Source of the DNA: Paenibacillus sp. FSL R7-0273
GTDB lineage: Bacteria > Bacillota > Bacilli > Paenibacillales > Paenibacillaceae
Assembly (NCBI RefSeq): GCF_000758625.1
Contig: NZ_CP009283.1
Span: forward strand, 6,202,501 to 6,266,500
Direction of reading: 5' to 3'
DNA length: 64,000 nt
In this document: one piece after another, positions 28,770 to 35,926 of the stretch
Numbering within the stretch: position 1 is the stretch's first letter
Layout: every line of letters starts with the position of its first letter
The notes under the pieces: generated by a model
The model's database searches: none
Told to the model about the DNA's origin: nothing
The model's input: only the letters and a program-made list of their open reading frames with translations
Position numbers and translations under genes: made by a program

Positions 28770-30077
28770 TTATTTAGTCACTGCCCAAGGGATAACGCTT
28801 TTAAAAAATTTGCACTTTTCTGGATTCAGCTTGCCTTCTCTTACGATCGCTTCGAACGTGCACGGCCCGCCGCAAATGTTATAGCCGACACAATGCAGAC
28901 AGGCCTTACTGCTATGATCATCGAAATGCCAGTCAATAAAGGCCTCATCCAGAGAAAAATCGCTGAAATTGGAGGTGCATCTTTCGTCGCATTCTACAAC
29001 GCACTTGGAGACCTGGCCATCGCTTGTGACATAAACCCCCCAGGAGTTCTCGGCCTGCCCGTAGGTAAGATTCATACATGAATTGGTTTGCGGAAATTGA
29101 TTATTCACGAGAAATACAATGTTGTTTCCGGGGTGGTTAAACGGGACATTTACCTTATCGCAATACATCCAGGCTTTAATAATAGCCTCTCCTAACGCTG
29201 CACCGTCGATATCCCAGCCATGCTCATTCGGCTGCGGCGTATTAACGCTAATCTCGGTGAAACCTATATCCTCTACTAAATGGGTAATAATCTCTGAGAA
29301 AATATCCAGGTTTTCTTTAGTTGGAGTAATGATTCCCGAGAGTCTTCCCCCTGCATTTCTGAAATGATGTACGCCTCTGACAATAGCATCATAGCTGCCG
29401 GTCCCGTTATGATAGATTCTGTTCTTATCATTAATCTCTTTCCATCCGTCAATACTAAAAACAAGCATTATTTTCTTCTCATAAAAGTAACGGGCGTTCT
29501 CCTCGGAAACGAGTGTCCCGTTCGTGACGATTTCTTCGGTAAAACCTGTGATTTGGCCGTTCCTTTGGGCTTCCTCCAGCATTTCATGTCCGCGTTTAAT
29601 CAGATCCATACGAATTAGCGGCTCCCCTCCAAAATACTGCAGAATGGGAGCGGCGTTCTGATTCTGTCCAATAAACCATTTCATGGTATCCTCGAAGGCC
29701 TCAATGCTCATTGAGCCTTTATTCTGGTAAATATCATTCACAAAACAATAGGTACAATTCAGATTGCACAGTTCTGTCAAGGAAATACGCATGTAACCAA
29801 TTCTGTTCTTTCTTATCCGCTTGTTAACGTCTCTGCGGGTGCGCCGCTGGAGCTTTGCCTCTGCAAATTCATCATGCTCACACGGGACAAGAAATTTCTG
29901 CTCCGCCAGATCCAGGCTGTAACTGTCCTCCGCTAATGGACGTGGAGTTTTATAGGCCTGGTATGCCTCATATCCCTCATCTGGGAGCTCAAACAACCCC
30001 ATGGTATGGGCATTAAAAAACACATAATTTTCTTCTTTATCGAAGACATTCGCAAACTTCGACTGTCTGTACAGCAT
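28770..30077 (-). CDS. Radical SAM/SPASM peptide maturase
   Basis: A 435-aa radical SAM enzyme. The Fe-S motif CNLNCTYC holds Cys104, 108 and 111, with GGEP at about residue 150. The C-terminal SPASM domain shows a textbook CLHCVGYNICGGPC (Cx2Cx5Cx3C) plus SCMNLTYG, KCVVECDERC and EKCKFF, enough for two auxiliary 4Fe-4S clusters. The first 90 residues may contain a peptide-recognition (RRE/PqqD-like) domain. Such enzymes form thioether, C-C or other bonds on ribosomal peptides. It follows the 57-aa peptide gene by 63 nt and starts after GGGAGG, so it is the primary maturase of this pathway. Confidence 0.92.
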   Translation of the reverse strand: MLYRQSKFANVFDKEENYVFFNAHTMGLFELPDEGYEAYQAYKTPRPLAEDSYSLDLAEQKFLVPCEHDEFAEAKLQRRTRRDVNKRIRKNRIGYMRISLTELCNLNCTYCFVNDIYQNKGSMSIEAFEDTMKWFIGQNQNAAPILQYFGGEPLIRMDLIKRGHEMLEEAQRNGQITGFTEEIVTNGTLVSEENARYFYEKKIMLVFSIDGWKEINDKNRIYHNGTGSYDAIVRGVHHFRNAGGRLSGIITPTKENLDIFSEIITHLVEDIGFTEISVNTPQPNEHGWDIDGAALGEAIIKAWMYCDKVNVPFNHPGNNIVFLVNNQFPQTNSCMNLTYGQAENSWGVYVTSDGQVSKCVVECDERCTSNFSDFSLDEAFIDWHFDDHSSKACLHCVGYNICGGPCTFEAIVREGKLNPEKCKFFKSVIPWAVTK

Positions 30078-30100
30078 GGTTAATCCTCCCGTTCCGGATG

Positions 30101-30124
30101 GGAGAGGGGAAACCCCCTCTCTCC
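30101..30124 (-). promoter_or_regulatory. GC-rich hairpin between precursor peptide and maturase genes
   Basis: GAGAGGGG (30102-30109) pairs with CCCCTCTC (30114-30121) around a 4-nt loop. No T run follows on the minus strand, so it is more likely a partial attenuator or mRNA-stabilising hairpin than a full terminator. Such elements commonly keep precursor peptide mRNA in excess over the maturase. Confidence 0.55.
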
Positions 30125-30140
30125 TGTGTAAGTACCGGTA

Positions 30141-30314
30141 TTATTTGGCTGAAAGTAGTGCAGTTTCTGACTGTTTTTCTTCCAGTTCGATAGCCGCCAG
30201 GAGCTCTGCCTCGAATTCTTCAAACTCAACATCTAGAGTAGTAGCTGATCTCGATCTTTTGCACACATCTGCATAGTCAGGTGCCTGCAAAGTAATTTTC
30301 TTTTCTTTTAGCAT
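30141..30314 (-). CDS. 57-aa precursor-like peptide of the radical SAM pathway
   Basis: A small gene with a strong AAGGAGG ribosome site 8 nt before the ATG. The peptide begins MLKEKKITLQAPDYADV, then CKRSRSATTLDVE, an acidic helix-like stretch FEEFEAELLAAIELEE, and ends KQSETALLSAK. It has one Cys (18) and one Tyr (14), a basic centre and a strongly acidic second half. The start ...KKITLQAPDY resembles leader segments of small radical SAM substrates, but I cannot name a family. It is the first gene after the promoter and is followed by a hairpin and the maturase. Its role as substrate is inferred from position and size. Core residues are unknown. Confidence 0.75.
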   Translation of the reverse strand: MLKEKKITLQAPDYADVCKRSRSATTLDVEFEEFEAELLAAIELEEKQSETALLSAK

Positions 30315-30345
30315 AATTTCCGCCTCCTTCCCTTCCTTAAATATA

Positions 30346-30368
30346 ATAATATGTAAAAAACATATTAT
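30346..30368. promoter_or_regulatory. Operator-like dyad in the leader of the RiPP-like operon
   Basis: ATAATATG (30346-30353) and CATATTAT (30361-30368) form a perfect 8-bp inverted repeat with a 7-nt A-rich spacer. It lies immediately downstream of the -10 box, where a bound repressor would block transcription. No regulator gene is in the operon. Confidence 0.5.
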
Positions 30369-30376
30369 ATTATGGG

Positions 30377-30404
30377 ATTATATAGGAATTTTCCCATTTG
30401 TAAA
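30377..30404 (-). promoter_or_regulatory. Promoter of the RiPP-like operon
   Basis: On the minus strand, -35 TTTACA (30399-30404) and -10 TATAAT (30377-30382, a perfect consensus) are spaced 16 nt. It is 63 nt upstream of the precursor peptide start. Confidence 0.7.
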
Positions 30405-30483
30405 TAAAACAACAGATGATTCATTTTATATACATATTCAGGAATAAAAACAATCTAAATCCATTTAATCGTGATATTGATTA

Positions 30484-30645
30484 TTGACATTTTTTAGGGT
30501 GATATCCTTTAATAAAGTTGTGCGTCTATTCCGGCTTTTGTAGGAATCATGAGCTTTTAAGCCGGGGTGTGAGGACTCCACCCCGAAGTTGACGCCCGTG
30601 CCGGGCGTACCACAAAAATCCCCCTGCGCTTCTGCGAGGGGGATT
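30484..30645 (+). ncRNA. Candidate structured RNA with two mutually exclusive folds
   Basis: A promoter-like TTGACA (30484-30489) and TTTAAT (30508-30513), 18 nt apart, precede a highly structured stretch. CCGGCTT (30531-30537) pairs with AAGCCGG (30559-30565), and GGGGTG (30564-30569) with CACCCC (30579-30584) as partly competing neighbours. GCGTC (30522-30526) can close both with GACGC (30591-30595). Alternatively ACGCCCG (30592-30598) pairs with CGGGCGT (30602-30608), which excludes the closing stem. A final hairpin at 30617-30645 is the zwf terminator on the other strand. I recognise no known RNA family. No plus-strand gene follows, so a free small RNA is more likely than a riboswitch; the minus strand would place it in the leader of the RiPP-like operon. 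Confidence 0.4.
30617..30645 (-). terminator. Intrinsic terminator of zwf
   Basis: AATCCCCCT (30617-30625) pairs with AGGGGGATT (30637-30645), followed on the minus strand by TTTTTGTGG. It lies 25 nt past the zwf stop codon. Confidence 0.8.
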
Positions 30646-30669
30646 CACTGATTTCAGCTTATACGGGTA

Positions 30670-32220
30670 TTAGCTGTTCACACGCCATACCACATTATCT
30701 TCATCCTGTCCGTTCACCGGCCACCAGTGGAAGCCGTCCTGATCCAGCAGCTGATCTGCTTCTACCGGGCCCCATGAGCCTGCAGGGTAGGAGGCCAGAT
30801 CATTGCTCTCTTCCTTCCACGCTGTGGCGATCCGGTCTACAAATGACCAGGCCGAGGACACTTCATCCCAGCGGGTAAAATAGGTCGAGTCGCCGCGTGC
30901 CGCATCATGCAGCAGACGCTCATAGGCCTCCGGCGAGTTAATGCCAACCATGCAGCTCTGGCAGAAGTCCATTGCGAGCGGCTGGATTTCTGATTCCGAG
31001 CCCGGCTTCTTAGCATTGATCTTCACATAGATGCCTTCCATCGGGTTAACGCGGATAACGAGCAGGTTCGGCTCAAGCTTATGCTTTTGGCCCAGGTATA
31101 CGTTCGTTGGCATACCCTTGAACTCAACCACCACTTCCGTCGTCTTCACCGGCAGGCGTTTGCCTGTACGAATGTAGAATGGAACCCCCGCCCAGCGGAA
31201 ATTGTCTACAAAGATACGTGCTGCAAAATACGTCTCGGTATTGGATTCAGGATCTACCTTATCCTCCTGGCGGTAAGCCGGCAGGCTCTTGCCTTTGTAG
31301 AGGCCCTGGGTATATTGACCGCGCACCACGTTCTCGCGCACTTCCTCTGAGGAAGAATACGGACGCAGCGAACGGAGCACCTTCACCTTCTCATCACGGA
31401 TATCCTCAGCCAGCAGACGGCTTGGCGGCTCCATTGCAATCATCGTCAGCAGCTGCAATATATGGTTCTGCCCCATATCGCGCAATGCTCCGGCATGATC
31501 ATAGTACCCGCCGCGCTCCTCTACCCCGACTGTTTCGCCAAGGGTAATCTGAATGTTGGCAATATGCTTGTTGTTCCACAGCGGCTCAAAGAACGCATTG
31601 GCAAAACGGATAACCTCAATGTTCTGCACCATTTCCTTGCCGAGATAGTGGTCAATCCGGTAGATCTCTTCTTCTTTGAATACCTGGCGGATCTGCTCAT
31701 TCAGCTGCTCGGCAGACTCCAGGTTGTAGCCGAATGGTTTCTCGATAACGAGACGGTTCCAGCCTGCGCCCTGCAGCATGCCTCCTGCCTTGAGGTTGAA
31801 CGAGACGCTGCCGAACAGCTCAGGGGCCAGAGCCAGATAGAACATCCGGTTGCCCGGGATCTGGAACTTCTCTTCAAGCAGCTCCGTCTGAGCATTCAGC
31901 TCACGGAAGCCGTCAACATTGTTGATGTCCAGTGATTTATATTCAAAATGTTGAACAAATTCGTTCCATTCAGCAGCATCGGCTATCTGATAACGGCAGA
32001 ATTCACGGATGGATTCCTTCACATCCTCGTGAAATTCCTCCTGGGTGCGGGGACGCCGAGCCACGCCAATTACCGCAAAATCATGTGTCAGCTTGCCTTC
32101 GCGGTACAAGCTGTATATCGCCGGGAAAAGCTTGCGGCGGGCCAGATCTCCGGTTGCCCCAAAAATAAAGAATACAGCACCGGGTGTGTGCAATGCATCA
32201 AGGGTTTGATTTTCAGCCAT
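30670..32220 (-). CDS. zwf: Glucose-6-phosphate 1-dehydrogenase
   Basis: A 516-aa enzyme that oxidises glucose 6-phosphate to 6-phosphogluconolactone with NADP+, the entry step of the oxidative pentose phosphate pathway. The nucleotide loop FGATGDLARRKLFPA is near residues 19-33, the substrate motif RIDHYLGKEMVQN contains the catalytic DHYLGK, and EKPFGYN is present. Length is typical. The ATG follows GATGAGGAG at short spacing. It is monocistronic with its own terminator and has a Fur-like box overlapping the likely promoter. Confidence 0.97.
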   Translation of the reverse strand: MAENQTLDALHTPGAVFFIFGATGDLARRKLFPAIYSLYREGKLTHDFAVIGVARRPRTQEEFHEDVKESIREFCRYQIADAAEWNEFVQHFEYKSLDINNVDGFRELNAQTELLEEKFQIPGNRMFYLALAPELFGSVSFNLKAGGMLQGAGWNRLVIEKPFGYNLESAEQLNEQIRQVFKEEEIYRIDHYLGKEMVQNIEVIRFANAFFEPLWNNKHIANIQITLGETVGVEERGGYYDHAGALRDMGQNHILQLLTMIAMEPPSRLLAEDIRDEKVKVLRSLRPYSSSEEVRENVVRGQYTQGLYKGKSLPAYRQEDKVDPESNTETYFAARIFVDNFRWAGVPFYIRTGKRLPVKTTEVVVEFKGMPTNVYLGQKHKLEPNLLVIRVNPMEGIYVKINAKKPGSESEIQPLAMDFCQSCMVGINSPEAYERLLHDAARGDSTYFTRWDEVSSAWSFVDRIATAWKEESNDLASYPAGSWGPVEADQLLDQDGFHWWPVNGQDEDNVVWRVNS

Positions 32221-32253
32221 GGCTCCTCATCTCTCTGTATGTAATATAGTTAT

Positions 32254-32268
32254 TGACAATCATTCTCA
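32254..32268. promoter_or_regulatory. Fur-like box in the zwf promoter
   Basis: The sequence TGACAAT C ATTCTCA is an exact fit to the 7-1-7 inverted repeat TGAnAAT-n-ATTnTCA of the Bacillus Fur box. On the minus strand a TTGAGA/TATTAC pair spaced 17 nt overlaps it, 34 nt upstream of the zwf start. PerR and Zur boxes are related, so the regulator is inferred. Confidence 0.55.
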
Positions 32269-32455
32269 ACAAACCGTATAACGGCGTGATGTCATTTTAT
32301 CATATTCGCCGTAAGGATGCTATCACATTCCTGACAGTTTTTCTCGGGTTTTCGCAATTTTCCATTACTCTTTTTTATTCATTTTCATACTGATGCTTAT
32401 AGTCTGCAGCCGGATTTTGGGCTTATGCCCACCTTACCTATTATACCTTCAGCAA

Positions 32456-32493
32456 AAAGCTCCGCAAAGCCGGAGCCCGGTCTGCGGAGCTTT
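32456..32493. terminator. Hairpin terminator after the YwmB-like gene
   Basis: AAAGCTCCGCA (32456-32466) pairs with TGCGGAGCTTT (32483-32493). On the minus strand it is followed by TT only, but the A/T ends of the stem supply a T tract. The 330-nt gap between zwf and the YwmB-like gene otherwise holds only the zwf promoter. Confidence 0.7.
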
Positions 32494-32551
32494 CTGTTAG
32501 GATATGCAGAATTACAGCGGATTATGACGATAATTGTGCAGGATGCATCCG

Positions 32552-33403
32552 TTAATATTCAATCGTAATCAGCGGCAGTCCGATGGTCACGCGGTTACTG
32601 TTGTCATTGCTGTTCTTGTGTACGGCAGCCTGCAGGGCTAATCTATGCTCACCGCTGTTCACATATCTCTGTGCACCAGTGATACCGTACGAACGGCTGC
32701 TGGTTGCGTCATCCTCGTAGCTTTCCATTGCATCTAGCCCATCCAGCCGCTCAGCAATGGCCCCCTCTACCCGTTCAAGCGCTTCACCGGGTGATTCCTC
32801 TACCAGCGATGTACCTTGCAGCGAAGCATTCCACTCCGCTGTGATGCCGGCGGCCAGCAGCTGCACTCCGGCATCTGCTACTGCAGTCTGAAATGCAGCT
32901 GCCTGCAGCAGGTCCTGTGCTTCCACAGTCACAATTACATAGCTTGCGCCCTCGCCCAGCTCACTCCAGAACAATGACATGCTGCTGTGTGAATCCAGCG
33001 TGCGGGAGGCTCTGTAGGTTACGTGACCGTCTTCTTCAGCGGCCTCCGGCATGCCGAGTCCGAGCTGTTCGGCCAGCCGGGCTGCTGCAGCTGCAGGTCC
33101 TTCTTCCTGATCTGCCGCATTAGTAGGAGCCGTAGCTTTACCGCTGTATTCTCCCTGCCATTTTACAACCAGCCGCAGCGGAGAGCCGGCGGCAGTTACC
33201 TCCCGGCCGGCCGAGGTCAGAAGCTCCAGTGAGCGGAGCAGCTGTTCCGGGCTTGCGGACAGATTGGTTTCCGCTGCGGCTTCCTCAGTATTCATGCGGC
33301 CGGCCCCGCTCGCGAACCCCGCAAGCAGCAGCACCAGCAGGCTGAGGCCAATGATGACCAGCGTTAACTTCCCCGTCCCTTGTCCATGTTTCCCCAGCAG
33401 CAT
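32552..33403 (-). CDS. YwmB family protein (TATA-box-binding-like fold), membrane-anchored
   Basis: A 283-aa protein with one N-terminal hydrophobic segment ([21 protein letters not shown], about residues 13-33) and a large extracytoplasmic part. The end [13 protein letters not shown] and the preceding [13 protein letters not shown] match the YwmB (DUF1779) family, whose fold resembles TATA-binding protein although the function is unknown. The middle is Ala/Glu-rich. The ATG at 33403 follows GAGGGAG; an in-frame TTG 24 nt upstream is unlikely. It stands alone. In Bacillus ywmB lies near spore and cell-wall genes, but that context is absent here. Confidence 0.75.
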   Translation of the reverse strand: MLLGKHGQGTGKLTLVIIGLSLLVLLLAGFASGAGRMNTEEAAAETNLSASPEQLLRSLELLTSAGREVTAAGSPLRLVVKWQGEYSGKATAPTNAADQEEGPAAAAARLAEQLGLGMPEAAEEDGHVTYRASRTLDSHSSMSLFWSELGEGASYVIVTVEAQDLLQAAAFQTAVADAGVQLLAAGITAEWNASLQGTSLVEESPGEALERVEGAIAERLDGLDAMESYEDDATSSRSYGITGAQRYVNSGEHRLALQAAVHKNSNDNSNRVTIGLPLITIEY

Positions 33404-33627
33404 TCCGCATCTCCCTCTCTCATCCAATCTAGCAATCTACTAGAAAGGATAGCCTGATTCGGGAGGAGATATACTTGCTTGCCAGAACCATGCTAAATTT
33501 TAAAACTTACCTTACAGGGTATTACGATTTAGTGTGCATCCATACGCTTCGGGTGTTGAACTTGATTTAGAAGGATTGAAATATGCCTATTACTCGTTCG
33601 CATCAGACGAGACGCCTTCTATGCACA

Positions 33628-33667
33628 AAAGCCAACATAAAGGGAATATTCCCTTTATGTTGGCTTT
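33628..33667. repeat. Perfect 40-bp palindrome with flanking related dyads
   Basis: Positions 33628-33647 and 33648-33667 are exact reverse complements with no loop; the centre is AAAGGGAATATTCCCTTT. Three weaker relatives follow (GGGAAAATTCCCC at about 33694 and 33801, AGGGAATAATCCCT at about 33745). The region 33428-33840 has no convincing gene; a 72-aa frame through the palindrome has no ribosome site and no recognisable content. Confidence 0.8.
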
Positions 33668-33840
33668 AAAAACCTTCGATGAGCTAATTAGAGGGAAAAT
33701 TCCCCTTAAGTCTGCTTATCACCCTCGTTCTCGGCGAATATACAGGGAATAATCCCTCAAATTTGGCTATCTTCAGCCTATGTAGGCTAATTTAGAGGGA
33801 AAATTCCCCTTATGCTAACGAAAAACAGCCTTGTTAACCG

Positions 33841-34130
33841 GAATCAGAGGCACTATTGCCTCTCAATTCGCCCATTTGCCCAACCGAGCCCGAATCAGAG
33901 GCATTTCTGCCTCTCATTTCGCCCATTGAGCCACCGGAGCCCGAATCAGAGGCATTTTTGCCCCTCATTTCGACCATTTGCCCACCCGAGCCCAAATCAG
34001 AGGCATTGTTGCCTCTCATTTCGCACATTTGGCCATCAAAGCCGAAATCAGAGGCATTTCTGCCTCTAATTTCGCACATTTGGCCATCAGAGCCGGAATC
34101 TGAGGCATTTCTGCCTCTCATTTCGCCGCC
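33841..34130. repeat. Six-copy 51-bp tandem repeat with palindromic cores
   Basis: Copies start at about 33841, 33892, 33943, 33994, 34045 and 34096, an exact 51-nt period with a few substitutions. Each unit contains AGAGGCATTTCTGCCTCT, a near-perfect hairpin, followed by CATTTCG. Because 51 is divisible by three, long frames stay open on both strands (a 17-residue repeat MRGRNASDSGSDGQMCE on the minus strand), but none has a ribosome site, so I treat it as non-coding. It abuts the 3' end of liaR. Confidence 0.85.
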
Positions 34131-34182
34131 CAGCCGTGCCAAGCAGGAATGCTCCATCCCGTACGCGACCTGTGGGCCGAAT

Positions 34183-34833
34183 TTACTCCGCCAGCCCGTT
34201 CTTATACGCGTAAATAGCCGCCTGGGTCCGGTCCTCGACTCCCAGCTTGGCTAGAATGTTGGTTACATGGAACTTCACGGTCTTGATCCCGATGATCAGC
34301 TGATCGGCGATATCCTGGTTGGATTTGCCCTGGGCCAGCAGCTTCAGCACTTCCATCTCGCGTTCTGTAAGCTCCTTGTAGGCAGGAGCTTCTACTTTGG
34401 CGTTATTGCGGAAGCGGTTCATCATCTTGGATGCGACCTGGGACTCCAGCACGGATTGTCCTCTGGCAGCAGCGCGGATGGCATCCGCCACTTCACTGGC
34501 GCGCGAGGTTTTCAACAGATAGCTGAACGCTCCGGCTTCAATTACCGGATACATCTTCTCATCATCCAGATAGCTGGTAAGCACGATAACCTTGCAGTCG
34601 GGATACAGCTTAAGCAGCCGTTTGGTGGTCTCAATGCCGTCCATGCCTTCCATGACCAGATCCATCAGCACTACATCCGGATTATATTCCTGGGCCAGCC
34701 GGATGCCTTCCTCACCGCTTCCGGCTTCACCTACTACTTCTATACCATCTTCTGTTCCAAGCACTGCGGCAAGTCCGATCCGTACCATTTCATGATCATC
34801 CACCAGCAGAACCTTGATTTCTTCTGTTTCCAT
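34183..34833 (-). CDS. liaR: Response regulator LiaR (NarL/FixJ family)
   Basis: A 216-aa regulator with an N-terminal receiver domain (acid pocket VLLVDDHEM, phospho-Asp in VVLMDLVMEGMDG, Thr/Lys in VIVLTSY and LLKTS) and a C-terminal LuxR-type helix-turn-helix (LTEREMEVLKLLAQGKSNQDI, then IGIKTVKFHVTNILAKL). With LiaS and LiaF it forms the cell-envelope stress system that responds to lipid II-targeting antibiotics and activates PspA-family genes. It lies 15 nt after liaS, and the likely targets are in the adjacent operon upstream. Confidence 0.92.
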   Translation of the reverse strand: METEEIKVLLVDDHEMVRIGLAAVLGTEDGIEVVGEAGSGEEGIRLAQEYNPDVVLMDLVMEGMDGIETTKRLLKLYPDCKVIVLTSYLDDEKMYPVIEAGAFSYLLKTSRASEVADAIRAAARGQSVLESQVASKMMNRFRNNAKVEAPAYKELTEREMEVLKLLAQGKSNQDIADQLIIGIKTVKFHVTNILAKLGVEDRTQAAIYAYKNGLAE

Positions 34834-34848
34834 GGCTGCCTTGCCTCC

Positions 34849-35883
34849 TTATTCATTGACCATCGGTACAGTAATTTCAATCCGCATCCCTTTGCCTGGC
34901 GCCGTAATAAACTGTATGGAGCCGCCGGTTTCCGCTATCCGCTCCTGCATATTCGACAGCCCGTAAGAGGTCAGCTTGCCGTCATCGATCTCAAAGCCGA
35001 CACCGTCATCACGCAGTGTCAGCCTAACAGCATCGCCGCGCCGATGCAGCCGGATTTCCATTTTCTCCGCCTTGGCATGGCGCAGGGTGTTCGATATCGC
35101 TTCCTGCACAATACGGAACAAATGATTCTCGACACCTTTAAGCAGCTGTACATCCGGATCCATCTCAAAAATAATCTCCATCGGCACCTTGATCTGCAGC
35201 TCTTTGATCAGCTCCTGCAGCCCCTGCTCAAGCCCCTTGCCCTCCAGGTACACCGGGCGCAGATGCAGCAGCAGCGCACGCATCTCCGACTGGGCCACCG
35301 CAGCCATCTCCTCGATCAGGGCAATCTGGCGCTGGGCCTTATCAAAATCCTTCTCCAGCGTCCGGCCCACAGCCGTAGCAGTCATCGAGATGGCGAACAG
35401 CTGCTGGGATACGGCATCATGCAGCTCGCGTGCCAGACGCTGCCGCTCCTCGATAATCGCCGATACCCGGGCCTGCTCGGCCAGCTTGGCATTGTTGGTC
35501 GACAGCCGCTGCAGCGTGTTCACCTGGTTCTCCCACTTGCCGCTGATCCGGCCAAGCTGCTCGCCCAGCCGGCCCAGCTCATCGCTGCCGAGAACCGGCA
35601 TTGCCGGGGTAAGGTTGCCCTTTTCCCAGGCGACCAAGGTTCCGCGCAGCCGCTCCAGCCTGCGCTTGAAGCGGAAGCTCTGAAAGAAGCCGTAGCCCAC
35701 GCCGAAGACCACCGGCAGGAGGATCAGCGTTACTGTGGTGCGTATACCAATCTCCCAATTTTCAAAGGGCTGCAAATAACCATATGTATACATAATGTAC
35801 AAGAAAACCAGCAGCATGACAAAGGAGAACAAAGCCCCTTCACCCATGCTGCGCGTCACCATGCTGCTGTTCTTTTTATCCAC
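34849..35883 (-). CDS. liaS: Sensor histidine kinase LiaS
   Basis: A 344-aa membrane kinase. Two hydrophobic helices (LFSFVMLLVFLYIMYTYG and IRTTVTLILLPVVFGVGYGF) flank a very short outer loop, typical of intramembrane-sensing kinases. The HisKA_3 motif RQRLARELHDAVSQQLFA holds the phospho-accepting His, and the ATPase domain shows LFRIVQEAISNTLRHAKA and LRDDGVGFE. It is held off by LiaF in the known system. Located between liaF (43 nt upstream) and liaR (15 nt downstream). Confidence 0.92.
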   Translation of the reverse strand: MDKKNSSMVTRSMGEGALFSFVMLLVFLYIMYTYGYLQPFENWEIGIRTTVTLILLPVVFGVGYGFFQSFRFKRRLERLRGTLVAWEKGNLTPAMPVLGSDELGRLGEQLGRISGKWENQVNTLQRLSTNNAKLAEQARVSAIIEERQRLARELHDAVSQQLFAISMTATAVGRTLEKDFDKAQRQIALIEEMAAVAQSEMRALLLHLRPVYLEGKGLEQGLQELIKELQIKVPMEIIFEMDPDVQLLKGVENHLFRIVQEAISNTLRHAKAEKMEIRLHRRGDAVRLTLRDDGVGFEIDDGKLTSYGLSNMQERIAETGGSIQFITAPGKGMRIEITVPMVNE

Positions 35884-35926
35884 GTGCAGGAGCCTCCTTC
35901 TCTCTTGTAATCAATACATGCCGCGG

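Noticed and set aside
30670..32220. Link of zwf to the RiPP-like operon
   Set aside because: A strong terminator and a separate consensus promoter lie between them, so they are different transcription units.
33534..33752. 72-codon frame through the 40-bp palindrome
   Set aside because: No ribosome site, no recognisable features, and it consists largely of palindrome sequence.
33841..34254. Repetitive open frames on both strands over the 51-bp array
   Set aside because: The period is a multiple of three, which keeps frames open by chance; no ribosome site, no signal peptide.
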